From Streptomyces sp. CBMA291 (GTDB lineage: Bacteria; Actinomycetota; Actinomycetes; Streptomycetales; Streptomycetaceae), in contig NZ_MSJP01000044.1 in NCBI RefSeq assembly GCF_014596525.1, positions 1-51,243 on the forward strand: a DNA stretch of 51,243 nt, written 5' to 3'. A program made the translations under genes and the position numbers. Every line of letters starts with the position of its first letter. Positions within the stretch are counted from its first letter, which is position 1. The notes below the pieces were generated by a model that saw only the letters and a list, made by a program, of their open reading frames with translations, was not told the DNA's origin and made no database searches. Below are positions 1 to 9,149 of the stretch, in pieces.

Positions 1-1
1 G

Positions 2-262
2 ACGGGCGGCTTCCCGGGAGCCGGCACGGGCGCGGGAGCCGGTACGGCAGGGGGCCCCGGGCCCGGTCCCGGCACCCCGCCCGAGCCCACGCGAAGCCCC
101 GCCCCGCCCGCGTACGCCCCGCCCGCGCCGCACTCCGTCGCGCCCGAGGACGACGTCCCGGAGGCGGACGACCCGGACCTCGTCGACTCGGCGCTCTCCG
201 GGCACGACCTGATCGTGCGGGAGCTGGGCGCCACGGTTGTGGAGGAATATCCGAACCAGTAG
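2..262 (+). CDS. dnaX: DNA polymerase III gamma/tau subunit, 3' end only
   Basis: An open frame enters from the left edge and ends at the TAG at 260-262. It encodes a Gly/Pro-rich linker, then an acidic stretch ([14 protein letters not shown]), then a conserved tail containing [18 protein letters not shown]. From family knowledge this tail is typical of the C terminus of the Streptomyces DnaX clamp-loader subunit. The ATPase domain lies outside the window. Its position directly upstream of purD agrees with the gene order remembered for Streptomyces. The identification rests on the tail alone. Confidence 0.8.
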   Translation, partial: TGGFPGAGTGAGAGTAGGPGPGPGTPPEPTRSPAPPAYAPPAPHSVAPEDDVPEADDPDLVDSALSGHDLIVRELGATVVEEYPNQ

Positions 263-310
263 GACCGTCTCGCTCGGTGGCCCGCACAAGGGGCATCCCG
301 CCCCGCGGGC

Positions 311-316
311 TACCCT
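311..316 (+). promoter_or_regulatory. -10 box of a probable leaderless purD promoter
   Basis: TACCCT lies 7 nt before the GTG at 324. A sigma-70-type start would therefore fall at 323/324, on the start codon. No Shine-Dalgarno sequence sits in the usual window. No good -35 box is visible. Confidence 0.55.
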
Positions 317-323
317 GGCTTGC

Positions 324-1574
<1,251 letters not shown>

Positions 1575-1595
1575 TCCCCCTAGGGGAAGCACCCC

Positions 1596-1631
1596 CGGCC
1601 GTGCGGTGACGAGCAATGCACCGCACGGCCG
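1596..1631 (+). terminator. Hairpin terminator after purD
   Basis: A 13-bp perfect stem (1596-1608 with 1619-1631, beginning CGGCCGTGCGGTG) closes a 10-nt loop. It lies 22 nt after the purD stop. There is no strong U-tract, as is common in Streptomyces. Confidence 0.7.
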
Positions 1632-1835
1632 CTTCTGCGCCATCACCTTTGCCCAAAGCCATTCCATCGAGTGACGGCAGAGCCATCCGGATGACGTCCG
1701 CCACCGCCCCAACTAGGGTGCGGCGAAGGTGTTCCGGCACTTGGCCCACCGGCATTGCGATGTCAGTGACTGGTGCCACAGTGGGGGAGTGAGCAACACC
1801 GCCACAGGCAGTCCCGACGTGGGCAGGAGGGGGTG

Positions 1836-3866
1836 ATGTACGGCGTGTCCGGTACCGGTTCCGTAATCGGCGAGGAGTGGGGCGCGCGCGCCGCGCACTC
1901 CCGCGCACTCGCGGTGCTCAGGGTCCGCGGCAGGGCCCTGGGCCTCGCGGTCCTCCCCACCGCCGTGGCCGTCGTGCTCTACGCGGGCGGGGTCGCGGGC
2001 CACTTCACCGGCCCCGGCTGGGACACCGCCCGCTGGGTGGTCACCCTCCTCGCCGTCCTCGTCCTGGCCGTCGCCGCGGCCGTCGCCCTCGTCGTCGTAC
2101 GGGCCCGCCCGGCGGCCACGCCCACGGTGGAGCTCTCCGAGACCGCCGCCCCCGATCTCTACCGGCTCGTCAGGGACCTCGCCGACCGGCTCGACGTCCC
2201 CGCGCCCGCCTCCATAGCCCTGACCCCCGACTGCGACAGCTGGCTGGAGGACCGCACCCACCGCGCGCTGCGCTCCTCCGCGGGCGGGACCGGCGGGGCC
2301 TCCGGCGCGCCCGTCCTCGTCATAGGCTCGCCCTTCCTGTGGTGGATGCGCGTCGCCGAGCTACGGGCCGTCCTCGCCCCCGTCGTCGCCGGTACGGGCC
2401 CCGCCGCGCATCCCGACATAGCCGCCGCCCGCCGCTTCGTGCGCGGGCTCGACGCCGCCGTCGCGGTCCCCGCCGAACCGGGCCTCGGGCCGGTCCGGCG
2501 GCTCGGCGCGCACGGGATCGGGCAGGTCGCCCGGGTCCTGCTGCGCGCCTGCCGGGGGCACGCCACCGAGATGGAGCGCGGAGTCGCCGCCGCGGGCTCG
2601 GAGCGCGCCCAGGCCGTCGACTACGGGGTGCGGATCGTCGCCCAGGAGCAGGTCGGGCTCGCGTACGCGGGCTGGGACCGGCTCCTGACCCGGGTCGCGC
2701 TGCCCGCCTGGCGCATGGGCCGCTGGCCCGCCCGGCTCGACGCGGGCGTGGTCTCGGCCCTGACCGAGCTGTCCCGCAGGGACCGGCTCGCGGACGGTTT
2801 CTCCGCCCGGCTCGGCGAGCGCCCCGCCTGCGACCTCCTGGAGGAGCCGGGCGCGGTCGACGAGGCCGCCTCCCTGCTCGCCGCCCGCCTCTTCCACGGC
2901 GGTCCCGCCCGGTCCTGTCCCGACTGGGCGCCCGTGGAGTGGAGCCAGTATCCGGAGGAGGTCGTCGACCGCAAGTGGCGCACGGACGCGGCCAGACTCC
3001 ACCGGGTCCTCGACGACCTCGGCGTGACCACCGCCCCGCCGACCTCCGACGACGGCCCGACCCTGAGCAGGGTGATCGCCCATCTGACGAGGACGGGACC
3101 CGACGGGACCTCCGGCTCTCTCACACCCGAGGCGCCCCACGAGCCTGCCCTGCCTCATGAGCCCGTCCACCCTCATGAGCCCGTTCTGCCTGACGAGCCC
3201 CATGAGTCCCGTGAGTCGCACGAGTCCGGTGAGTCGCACGAGTCCGGTGCCCTCCTCGCCTCCGACGAGCTCGACGAGCCCGTGAACCCCGCCGCCGAAG
3301 CCCTCGCCGCCGCGCTGAGCGCGCTTCTGGCGCGGGAGGAGGCCGCCAGGGAGGCGCGGATGGCCGCCGACGCCTCCCAGACCCAGGCCCAGCCCCGGAA
3401 CCAGGCCCGGAACCAATCCGAGACCCGTACCCAGGCCCGTACCCAAGCCGAGTCCCAAGCCGAGGCCCACCCCTCGCCCCCCAGCCTCACCCCCGTCCCC
3501 GCGCCCGGCCTCGCCGTCCCCGTGCCCGGTCTCGGGGGCGACGACCGGGGGCCGGGGGCGGGCTCCGGTGCCGTCAGCGGGCCCGACGGGCCCCTCCCGC
3601 TGTTCCCGCTCCAGCCGCCCCGCAGTGGCCGTGAGCTGCTCGCCGACCATGTCACCGCGATGGTCTGCTGCGCGGCCGTGGACACGGCGCAGGCCGCTCC
3701 CGGGCTCGACTGGCTCGACGGGCCGACCCTGCTCGTCGGCGGCAGGCGGGCGGCCGATCTCGGGCCCCGGGTCCTCGCGCTCGTCGAGGACGGCGATCCC
3801 GAGCCGCTGCGCCTCTGGCTGGTTCGCACCGGTGTGCGGCCGGAGAAGCCCGTACGGCTGGACTGA
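1836..3866 (+). CDS. Membrane protein with degenerate M48-like domain and disordered tail
   Basis: 676 residues. ATG 1836 was chosen because GGAGGGGG lies just upstream; an in-frame GTG at 1773 has no such site. Two transmembrane helices (about 35-55 and 67-89) are followed by a region resembling HtpX/M48 peptidases (LYRLVRDLADRLDVPAPASIAL, about 108-129). The place where M48 enzymes carry HExxH reads AELRAVLAPVVAGTG (about 174-188), so zinc-binding and catalytic residues are missing. The second half is low complexity: PHEP/HES repeats, then Q/R/T-rich and Pro-rich linkers. A short conserved block follows (ELLADHVTAMVCCAAVDTAQ). It is probably a non-catalytic scaffold. The family call is my inference; a Streptomyces conserved hypothetical is the safe label. 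Confidence 0.7.
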   Translation: MYGVSGTGSVIGEEWGARAAHSRALAVLRVRGRALGLAVLPTAVAVVLYAGGVAGHFTGPGWDTARWVVTLLAVLVLAVAAAVALVVVRARPAATPTVELSETAAPDLYRLVRDLADRLDVPAPASIALTPDCDSWLEDRTHRALRSSAGGTGGASGAPVLVIGSPFLWWMRVAELRAVLAPVVAGTGPAAHPDIAAARRFVRGLDAAVAVPAEPGLGPVRRLGAHGIGQVARVLLRACRGHATEMERGVAAAGSERAQAVDYGVRIVAQEQVGLAYAGWDRLLTRVALPAWRMGRWPARLDAGVVSALTELSRRDRLADGFSARLGERPACDLLEEPGAVDEAASLLAARLFHGGPARSCPDWAPVEWSQYPEEVVDRKWRTDAARLHRVLDDLGVTTAPPTSDDGPTLSRVIAHLTRTGPDGTSGSLTPEAPHEPALPHEPVHPHEPVLPDEPHESRESHESGESHESGALLASDELDEPVNPAAEALAAALSALLAREEAAREARMAADASQTQAQPRNQARNQSETRTQARTQAESQAEAHPSPPSLTPVPAPGLAVPVPGLGGDDRGPGAGSGAVSGPDGPLPLFPLQPPRSGRELLADHVTAMVCCAAVDTAQAAPGLDWLDGPTLLVGGRRAADLGPRVLALVEDGDPEPLRLWLVRTGVRPEKPVRLD

Positions 3867-4135
3867 GACCGCCCGGAAGGGAAGCCTGGCAGGTCGTCGC
3901 GGTGGCACCCGTGCGTCAGGGACCCGGAACCGTCCGGAGTCCCCGGTTCCACTCTCGTCAATTCGCGACGAACGGTGACGGAGTGCGCGCGTTATGTGAT
4001 GTGCTGGAGACCGCCACTGACAGAGGCACGCACCAGACACCTGCGCCAGTGGCACTGACCAGCCACGGGCCGATCGACCGACCGGGGGAGCCGAAACCGA
4101 CCGGAACGACCGGGGGAGTCGAGGGAGGGCGCAGC

Positions 4136-5596
4136 ATGGGGGCGGACCAGATCAGGCGGTGGGAGTCGGGGGCACTCGCACACGCCGTCAGTGATCCTTT
4201 CGGGCAGGGCCCGCTGCCCTGGCTGCGCGGCTCGGAGAACTACTTCGACGACACCGGGCAGATGGTTCCCTGGTACGCGGACGAGATCCTGGCCAGGGGC
4301 GGCTGCGGGGGCCCGCGCACGGCGGACGACGTGCGCCGTCAGATCAAGGGCTTCGCGTCCGTGGGGGCGGTGGCCCCGGGCGAGTCGATCGACTTCCACA
4401 TCACGGTGGACCCGCCGCAGGAGTTCTCGGCGGACGTCTACCGGATCGGCCACTACAGCGGCCACGGCGCCGCGAAGATCTGTACGAGCCCCCGGCTGGC
4501 GGGGATCGTGCAGCCGCCGCCGCTCACCGCCGACCGTACGGTCTCGTGTCACCACTGGTGGCAGTCCTGGCGGCTCCAGGTCCCGTCCTACTGGGCGATC
4601 GGCGCGTACGTGGCCGTGCTCACGACCGCCGACGGGCACCGTTCGCACATCCCCTTCACCGTGCGCGACGACCACCCGGCCGATCTGCTCCTCGTGCTGC
4701 CGGACGTGACCTGGCAGGCGTACAACCTCTATCCGGAGGACGGGCACACGGGGGCCAGTCTGTACCACGCGTGGGACGAGGACGGCCGGCTGCTCGGCGA
4801 GGAGGAGGCGGCCGTCACGGTCTCCTTCGACCGCCCGTACGCGGGCGCGGGGCTGCCGCTGCACGTGGGGCACGCGTACGACTTCATCCGCTGGGCCGAG
4901 CGGTACGGCTACGACCTGGCGTACGCGGAGACCCGGGATCTGCACGCGGGGCGGGTCGACCCCACGCGGTACCGGGGGCTGGTCTTCCCGGGGCACGACG
5001 AGTACTGGTCGGGGCCGATGCGCAGGACCGTGGAGTCCGCCCGCGACCAGGGGACCTCGCTGGTCTTCCTCTCCGCCAACACCATGTACTGGCACGTCGA
5101 GCTGGGTCCTTCGCCGTCCGGGGTGCCGGACCGGCTGCTGACCTGCCGGAAGCGGCGCGGTCCCGGCCGTCCCACGCTCTGGCGCGAGGTGGACCGGCCG
5201 GAGCAGCAGCTGCTGGGCATCCAGTACGCGGGGCGGGTGCCGGAGCCGTCCCCGCTGGTGGTCAGGAACGCCGAGCACTGGCTCTGGGAGGCGACCGGGG
5301 CGGGGGACGGCGACGAGCTGCCGGGACTGGTCGCGGGCGAGGCGGACCGCTACTTCCCGAGGACGCCGCTGCCCGAGCACCAGGGCCGCATCCTGCTCGC
5401 GCACTCGCCGTACCAGGACGGGGAGGGGGTGCTGCGGCACCAGGAGACCTCGCTCTACCGGGCGCCCTCGGGGGCCTGGGTCTTCGCGTCCGGCACGTTC
5501 GCCTGGTCTCCGGCGCTCGACCGGCCGGGCCATGTCGACTCGCGGGTCCAGCGCGCCACGGCGAACCTTCTCGACCGGATCTGCAAGAGGGAATGA
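4136..5596 (+). CDS. N,N-dimethylformamidase large-subunit-like protein
   Basis: 486 residues. ATG 4136 is preceded by GAGGGAGG at 4121-4128. The sequence carries hallmarks of the family named after the N,N-dimethylformamidase beta-subunit C-terminal domain. These include a beta-sandwich-like part (ESIDFHITVDPPQEFSADVYRIG) and a class-I-glutamine-amidotransferase-like part (ADLLLVLPDVTWQAYNLY; YRGLVFPGHDEYWS; SLVFLSANTMYWHVE). No signal peptide or transmembrane helix is seen, so it is probably cytoplasmic. True dimethylformamidase activity needs a small subunit, and none is encoded nearby, so the substrate is unknown. It lies alone between the pseudo-M48 gene and purC. Confidence 0.75.
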   Translation: MGADQIRRWESGALAHAVSDPFGQGPLPWLRGSENYFDDTGQMVPWYADEILARGGCGGPRTADDVRRQIKGFASVGAVAPGESIDFHITVDPPQEFSADVYRIGHYSGHGAAKICTSPRLAGIVQPPPLTADRTVSCHHWWQSWRLQVPSYWAIGAYVAVLTTADGHRSHIPFTVRDDHPADLLLVLPDVTWQAYNLYPEDGHTGASLYHAWDEDGRLLGEEEAAVTVSFDRPYAGAGLPLHVGHAYDFIRWAERYGYDLAYAETRDLHAGRVDPTRYRGLVFPGHDEYWSGPMRRTVESARDQGTSLVFLSANTMYWHVELGPSPSGVPDRLLTCRKRRGPGRPTLWREVDRPEQQLLGIQYAGRVPEPSPLVVRNAEHWLWEATGAGDGDELPGLVAGEADRYFPRTPLPEHQGRILLAHSPYQDGEGVLRHQETSLYRAPSGAWVFASGTFAWSPALDRPGHVDSRVQRATANLLDRICKRE

Positions 5597-5703
5597 GCGG
5601 TTCCGCCGGGTGAACAGGAGGTCGGGACCGGGGCCGCTCGCCGTCGGACTCTTCCCGTGCGAGAGAATTACAGCGCTCCTGGATCAACCTACGCGGAGGA
5701 ACC

Positions 5704-6612
5704 GTGTCCGGATTCGTAGAAAAGCCCGAGCCTGTTCAGGTCCCGGGCCTGACCCATCTCCACACGGGCAAGGTGCGCGACCTGTACCGGAACGAGGCCG
5801 GTGACCTCGTGATGGTGGCGAGCGACCGTCTGTCCGCGTTCGACTGGGTCCTGCCCACGGAGATCCCCGACAAGGGCCGGGTCCTCACCCAGCTCTCCCT
5901 GTGGTGGTTCGACCTGCTGGCCGATCTGGTCCCGCACCACGTCCTCTCGACCGAGCTTCCGGCCGGGGCGCCCGCCGACTGGGCGGGCCGGACCCTGGTC
6001 TGCAAGTCGCTCGACATGGTCCCGGTCGAGTGCGTGGCCCGCGGCTATCTGACCGGCTCCGGGCTCGTGGAGTACAAGGAGTCCCGTACGGTCTGCGGTC
6101 TCGCGCTGCCCGAGGGGCTCGGCGACGGCTCCGAGCTGCCCGCCCCGATCTTCACCCCGGCGACGAAGGCGGCGGTCGGCGACCACGACGAGAACGTCTC
6201 CTACGAGGAGGTCGCCCGTCAGGTCGGCGCCGAGACCGCCGCGCTGCTGCGCCGGACGACGCTCGCGGTGTACGGCAGGGCCCGGGACATCGCCCGTGAG
6301 CGCGGGATCATCCTCGCCGACACCAAGTTCGAGTTCGGCTTCGACGGGGAGAACCTGGTCCTCGCGGACGAGGTCCTCACGCCGGACTCCTCGCGCTTCT
6401 GGCCTGCGGACCAGTGGCAGCCGGGCCGCGCCCAGCCTTCGTACGACAAGCAGTTCGTACGTGACTGGCTGACGTCTCCGGCGTCCGGCTGGGACCGCAA
6501 GAGCGAGCAGCCGCCGCCGGCTCTGCCTCAGGAGATCGTGGACGCGACCCGCGCCAAGTACCTGGAGGCGTACGAGCTGCTGACCGGCAAGTCCTGGTCC
6601 GACAGCTTCTAG
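5704..6612 (+). CDS. purC: SAICAR synthetase
   Basis: Phosphoribosylaminoimidazole-succinocarboxamide synthase joins aspartate to CAIR in purine synthesis. The 302-residue protein begins at GTG 5704, with GGAGGA at 5695-5700. Diagnostic motifs are GKVRDLYR (about 22-29), ASDRLSAFDWVLPTEIPDKG (about 40-59), VECVARGYLTGSG (about 110-122), and the signatures DTKFEFG and DEVLTPDSSRFW (about 205-240). It is intact and of normal length. A strong hairpin follows at 6699. It stands alone rather than in an operon with purD or purSQL. Confidence 0.97.
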   Translation: MSGFVEKPEPVQVPGLTHLHTGKVRDLYRNEAGDLVMVASDRLSAFDWVLPTEIPDKGRVLTQLSLWWFDLLADLVPHHVLSTELPAGAPADWAGRTLVCKSLDMVPVECVARGYLTGSGLVEYKESRTVCGLALPEGLGDGSELPAPIFTPATKAAVGDHDENVSYEEVARQVGAETAALLRRTTLAVYGRARDIARERGIILADTKFEFGFDGENLVLADEVLTPDSSRFWPADQWQPGRAQPSYDKQFVRDWLTSPASGWDRKSEQPPPALPQEIVDATRAKYLEAYELLTGKSWSDSF

Positions 6613-6698
6613 CCATCGCCGTTCCCCTCTCCTCATCCCTCCTCGGGCCTCCGGGCCGGGGGAGAGATGGGAGGAGTGGGAGGGGTGAGGGAACGAGA

Positions 6699-6727
6699 AA
6701 GCCCCCGGTCGATTCGACCGGGGGCTT
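6699..6727. terminator. Bidirectional terminator between purC and tRNA-Gly
   Basis: A perfect 13-bp stem (6699-6711 with 6715-6727, AAGCCCCCGGTCG arm) closes a 3-nt loop, with A and T residues on the outer sides. It can serve purC (+) and the glycine tRNAs (-). Confidence 0.85.
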
Positions 6728-6732
6728 CTTCA

Positions 6733-6808
6733 TGGAGCGGACGACGAGATTCGAACTCGCGACCCTCACCTTGGCAAGGTGATGCTCTACCAACTGAGCC
6801 ACGTCCGC
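6733..6808 (-). tRNA. tRNA-Gly (GCC), copy 1
   Basis: The minus strand folds as a 76-nt tRNA with acceptor GCGGACG, anticodon loop TTGCCAA (anticodon GCC), T-loop GTTCGAA and encoded CCA (6733-6735). It is identical to the copy at 7022-7097. Confidence 0.95.
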
Positions 6809-6987
6809 ATGCGCCGTAGCGCGGGGCTAACTATACCCAACATTTCGACGGGGTGAGACACCGAGGAAGTGAGGGCCCTCGCGCGGGGGAAGGTCTTCCC
6901 CCGCGCGAGGCGACTTCCCGTTGTGACGGCTCTCACGTCGTGGGGTGGCGGGGGCTTCGCGTTCAGGGACGCGAGGGGAGAAACGCC

Positions 6988-7017
6988 GAAGGCCCGGTTC
7001 CTGAGAACCGGGCCTTC
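6988..7017. terminator. Hairpin between the two tRNA-Gly(GCC) copies
   Basis: A 13-bp perfect stem, GAAGGCCCGGTTC at 6988-7000 paired with 7005-7017, has a CTGA loop. It lies downstream of the second glycine tRNA on the minus strand. Confidence 0.8.
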
Positions 7018-7021
7018 GATC

Positions 7022-7097
7022 TGGAGCGGACGACGAGATTCGAACTCGCGACCCTCACCTTGGCAAGGTGATGCTCTACCAACTGAGCCACGTCCGC
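7022..7097 (-). tRNA. tRNA-Gly (GCC), copy 2
   Basis: Identical in its full 76 nt, including CCA, to the copy at 6733-6808. Anticodon GCC. The terminator at 6988 separates the two, so they seem to be separate transcription units. Confidence 0.95.
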
Positions 7098-7178
7098 ATT
7101 GCCTCCGCCCGGCTTTCACCGTGCGGTGCGAGCACCACTCTACCTGATGCACTGGAGTGCTTCGGACTTGCGATGCAG

Positions 7179-7250
7179 AGCGGGTGACAGGAATTGCACA
7201 CTGCGCCTTCCCCCTGGAAGGGGGATGTTCTGCTACTGAACTACACCCGC
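7179..7250 (-). tRNA. tRNA-Gly (TCC)
   Basis: The minus strand gives acceptor GCGGGTG/CACCCGC. The anticodon stem is TCCCC/GGGGA around loop CTTCCAG, so the anticodon is TCC. CCA is not encoded. It is the third consecutive glycine tRNA. Confidence 0.9.
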
Positions 7251-7467
7251 ACGCTGCTTGAGGCGGGGCCTTCCGGCCTTGCCCCTCGGCGTGATCCAAA
7301 CTCTAGCCGATCATGGGGGGTGGAATGCAAATCGGGTTCGGGGCGAGGTGCGGGGCGGACTCCGGGACGGGCTCCGGACGAGCCCCGGATCGGGCCGTGG
7401 ACGGGTTCGTGGGCCGCGGGTCGGGCCAGGGCCCGGGGGCGCTTCGTCGCGGGCCCGTCGGACGCGG

Positions 7468-7505
7468 CGGGGCCCGGCGGGGTGTCGTACCCCCGCCGGG
7501 CCCCG
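7468..7505 (-). terminator. Terminator after lsrL
   Basis: A perfect 15-bp GC stem (7468-7482 with 7491-7505; CGGGGCCCGGCGGGG arm) has an 8-nt loop. It lies 14 nt beyond the lsrL stop codon. The rest of 7251-7518 shows no gene. Confidence 0.75.
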
Positions 7506-7518
7506 TGCTCGCCTCGCC

Positions 7519-7860
7519 TCAGCTCGCCGCGTGGAACGCCTCGTAGATCCGCTTCGGGATCCGGCCACGGGCGGGCACGTCCATCTTGTTGGACTGCGCC
7601 CAGGCGCGGACGGCCGCCGGATCGGGCGCCAGGGAGGTGCGGGTGTACGTCTCCGTCGAGGAGCCCCGGCCTGCCGTCACACGGGCGGGCAGCTTGCGCC
7701 CGGCCTCCAGGTACGGGGCGAGCGCCGTACGGAGTTTCTCTGCATTGGCAGCATTCAGGTCGATCTCGTACATCTTCCCGTCGAGGCCGAACGCGACCGT
7801 TTCAGCCGCTTCTCCGCCGTCCATGTCATCGGAGAGAGTGACCACCACACGCTGAGCCAC
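7519..7860 (-). CDS. lsrL: Lsr2-family nucleoid-associated protein (Lsr2 paralogue, LsrL type)
   Basis: 113 residues beginning at GTG 7860 (AQRVVVTLSDDMDGGEAAE) with an AGGAAAGGA ribosome site. The N-terminal half is the Lsr2 dimerisation domain (VTLSDDMDG; TVAFGLDGKMYEIDLN). The C-terminal half has the DNA-binding domain with the AT-hook-like RGR at about 98-100 in VPARGRIPKRIYEAF. Lsr2 proteins silence AT-rich horizontally acquired DNA. Streptomyces carries two paralogues, and the one beside purS is the one called LsrL; that assignment rests on remembered synteny. The gene is divergent from purS. Confidence 0.9.
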   Translation of the reverse strand: MAQRVVVTLSDDMDGGEAAETVAFGLDGKMYEIDLNAANAEKLRTALAPYLEAGRKLPARVTAGRGSSTETYTRTSLAPDPAAVRAWAQSNKMDVPARGRIPKRIYEAFHAAS

Positions 7861-8226
7861 GGATATCGGTCCTTTCCTGCGGCCGACGCCGTTGAGAGGG
7901 GCGCTTGTGGCGCCTCTGACGTGCGGCGATGACGGCCTTGCGGCCGTGCCGGGACAATGCTGCTTTCTTCTGGATTCCTTTGTACAGCGGCAGGCGTCGC
8001 AGGGGGAAGCCCTGGCAATTGTTTCCGCGTGTCCCGGCGCAATGAGGAAGCGGTATTTCACTGGAATATCGCGGGTCGCGCCCGTGTGCGGACAGGGGTG
8101 TGGCTTCGTCGGCGCAGACCGCCTGTGACCTGGCTTTTGGAGGATCCTTCAGATCTCTACCCGCGTAGAATTTGGAGGCAGGTACGCTGAGGGAACCGCC
8201 CACGCAACACACCACCGGGAGTGCCA
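7861..8226. promoter_or_regulatory. Divergent lsrL/purS promoter region
   Basis: 366 bp without a convincing gene. It holds a small inverted repeat (ACGGCC/GGCCGT, 7931-7946) in the lsrL leader. On the purS side there are -10-like hexamers TAGAAT (8166-8171) and TACGCT (8183-8188). The part around 7960-8060 is AT-richer than its surroundings. No riboswitch fold was recognised. Confidence 0.5.
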
Positions 8227-8472
8227 GTGGCACGCGTCGTAGTCGACGTCATGCTCAAGCCGGAGATTCTCGACCCCCAGGGGCAGGCGGTGCAGCGCGC
8301 ACTGCCCCGCCTGGGATTCGCCGGAATCGCCGACGTCCGCCAGGGGAAGCGCTTCGAGTTGGAGGTGGAGGGACCGGTCGATGACGCCGCCCTCGCCCGC
8401 ATCCATGAGATGGCCGAAACCTTCCTCGCCAACACCGTGATCGAAGACTTCGTCGTGAAGGTGGAGTCGTGA
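8227..8472 (+). CDS. purS: FGAM synthase subunit PurS
   Basis: 81 residues: [19 protein letters not shown] at the start and [13 protein letters not shown] at the end. PurS is the small dimeric subunit that couples PurQ to PurL in the three-part FGAM synthase. GTG 8227 is preferred over GTG 8221 because GGGAG (8217-8221) is then correctly spaced, and because the family N terminus is M-A-R-V-V-V-D-V. The stop codon overlaps the purQ start (GTGA at 8469-8472), so translation is coupled. It is the first gene of the purSQL operon. Confidence 0.95.
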   Translation: MARVVVDVMLKPEILDPQGQAVQRALPRLGFAGIADVRQGKRFELEVEGPVDDAALARIHEMAETFLANTVIEDFVVKVES

Positions 8473-9149
8473 CCGCACGCATCGGCGTCGTCACGTTCCC
8501 CGGAACGCTCGACGACCAGGACGCGCTGCGCGCAGCGCGTCTCGCGGGCGCCGAGCCCGTCTCGCTGTGGCACCGCGACAAGGACCTCAAGCAGGTCGAC
8601 GCGGTGGTCCTGGCCGGCGGTTTCTCCTACGGCGACTATCTGCGGGCCGGAGCCATCTCCCGCTTCTCGCCGGTGATGGAGACGATCATCGAGCAGGCGA
8701 AGGCGGGCATGCCCGTCCTCGGCATCTGCAACGGCTTCCAGGTCCTCACCGAGGCCCACCTGCTGCCGGGCGCGATGCTCCGCAACAACCACCTCCACTT
8801 CATCTGCCGCGATCAGAAGCTGCGGGTGGAGAACGCGGGCACCGCCTGGACCTCGGACTACACCGAGGGCCAGGAGATCGAGGTCCCGCTCAAGAACATG
8901 GACGGCCGGTACGTCGCCGACGAGCGCACGCTCGACGAGCTGGAGGCCGAGGGGCGGGTGGCCTTCCGCTACCTGGACGTGAACCCCAACGGCTCGCTGC
9001 GCGACATCGCGGGCGTCACCAACGCCGCGGGCAACGTGGTCGGCCTCATGCCGCACCCCGAGCACGCCGTCGAGCCGCTGATCGGCACCGGCAAGACGGA
9101 CGGTCTCGGTTTCTTCACCTCGATCCTCAAGAAGCTGGTCAACGCCTGA
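8469..9149 (+). CDS. purQ: FGAM synthase glutaminase subunit PurQ
   Basis: 226 residues; class-I glutamine amidotransferase supplying ammonia to PurL. Visible catalytic elements are the nucleophile Cys87 in [12 protein letters not shown] and the His196/Glu198 pair in LMPHPEHA. The N terminus [11 protein letters not shown] is canonical. It overlaps purS by 4 nt (GTGA), and its TGA shares a base with the proposed purL ATG (TGATG at 9147-9151). The three subunits are therefore translationally coupled. Confidence 0.97.
   Translation: MTARIGVVTFPGTLDDQDALRAARLAGAEPVSLWHRDKDLKQVDAVVLAGGFSYGDYLRAGAISRFSPVMETIIEQAKAGMPVLGICNGFQVLTEAHLLPGAMLRNNHLHFICRDQKLRVENAGTAWTSDYTEGQEIEVPLKNMDGRYVADERTLDELEAEGRVAFRYLDVNPNGSLRDIAGVTNAAGNVVGLMPHPEHAVEPLIGTGKTDGLGFFTSILKKLVNA

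Noticed and set aside
7861..8226. Riboswitch upstream of purS
   Set aside because: No purine or other known aptamer core could be recognised by eye; only short inverted repeats.
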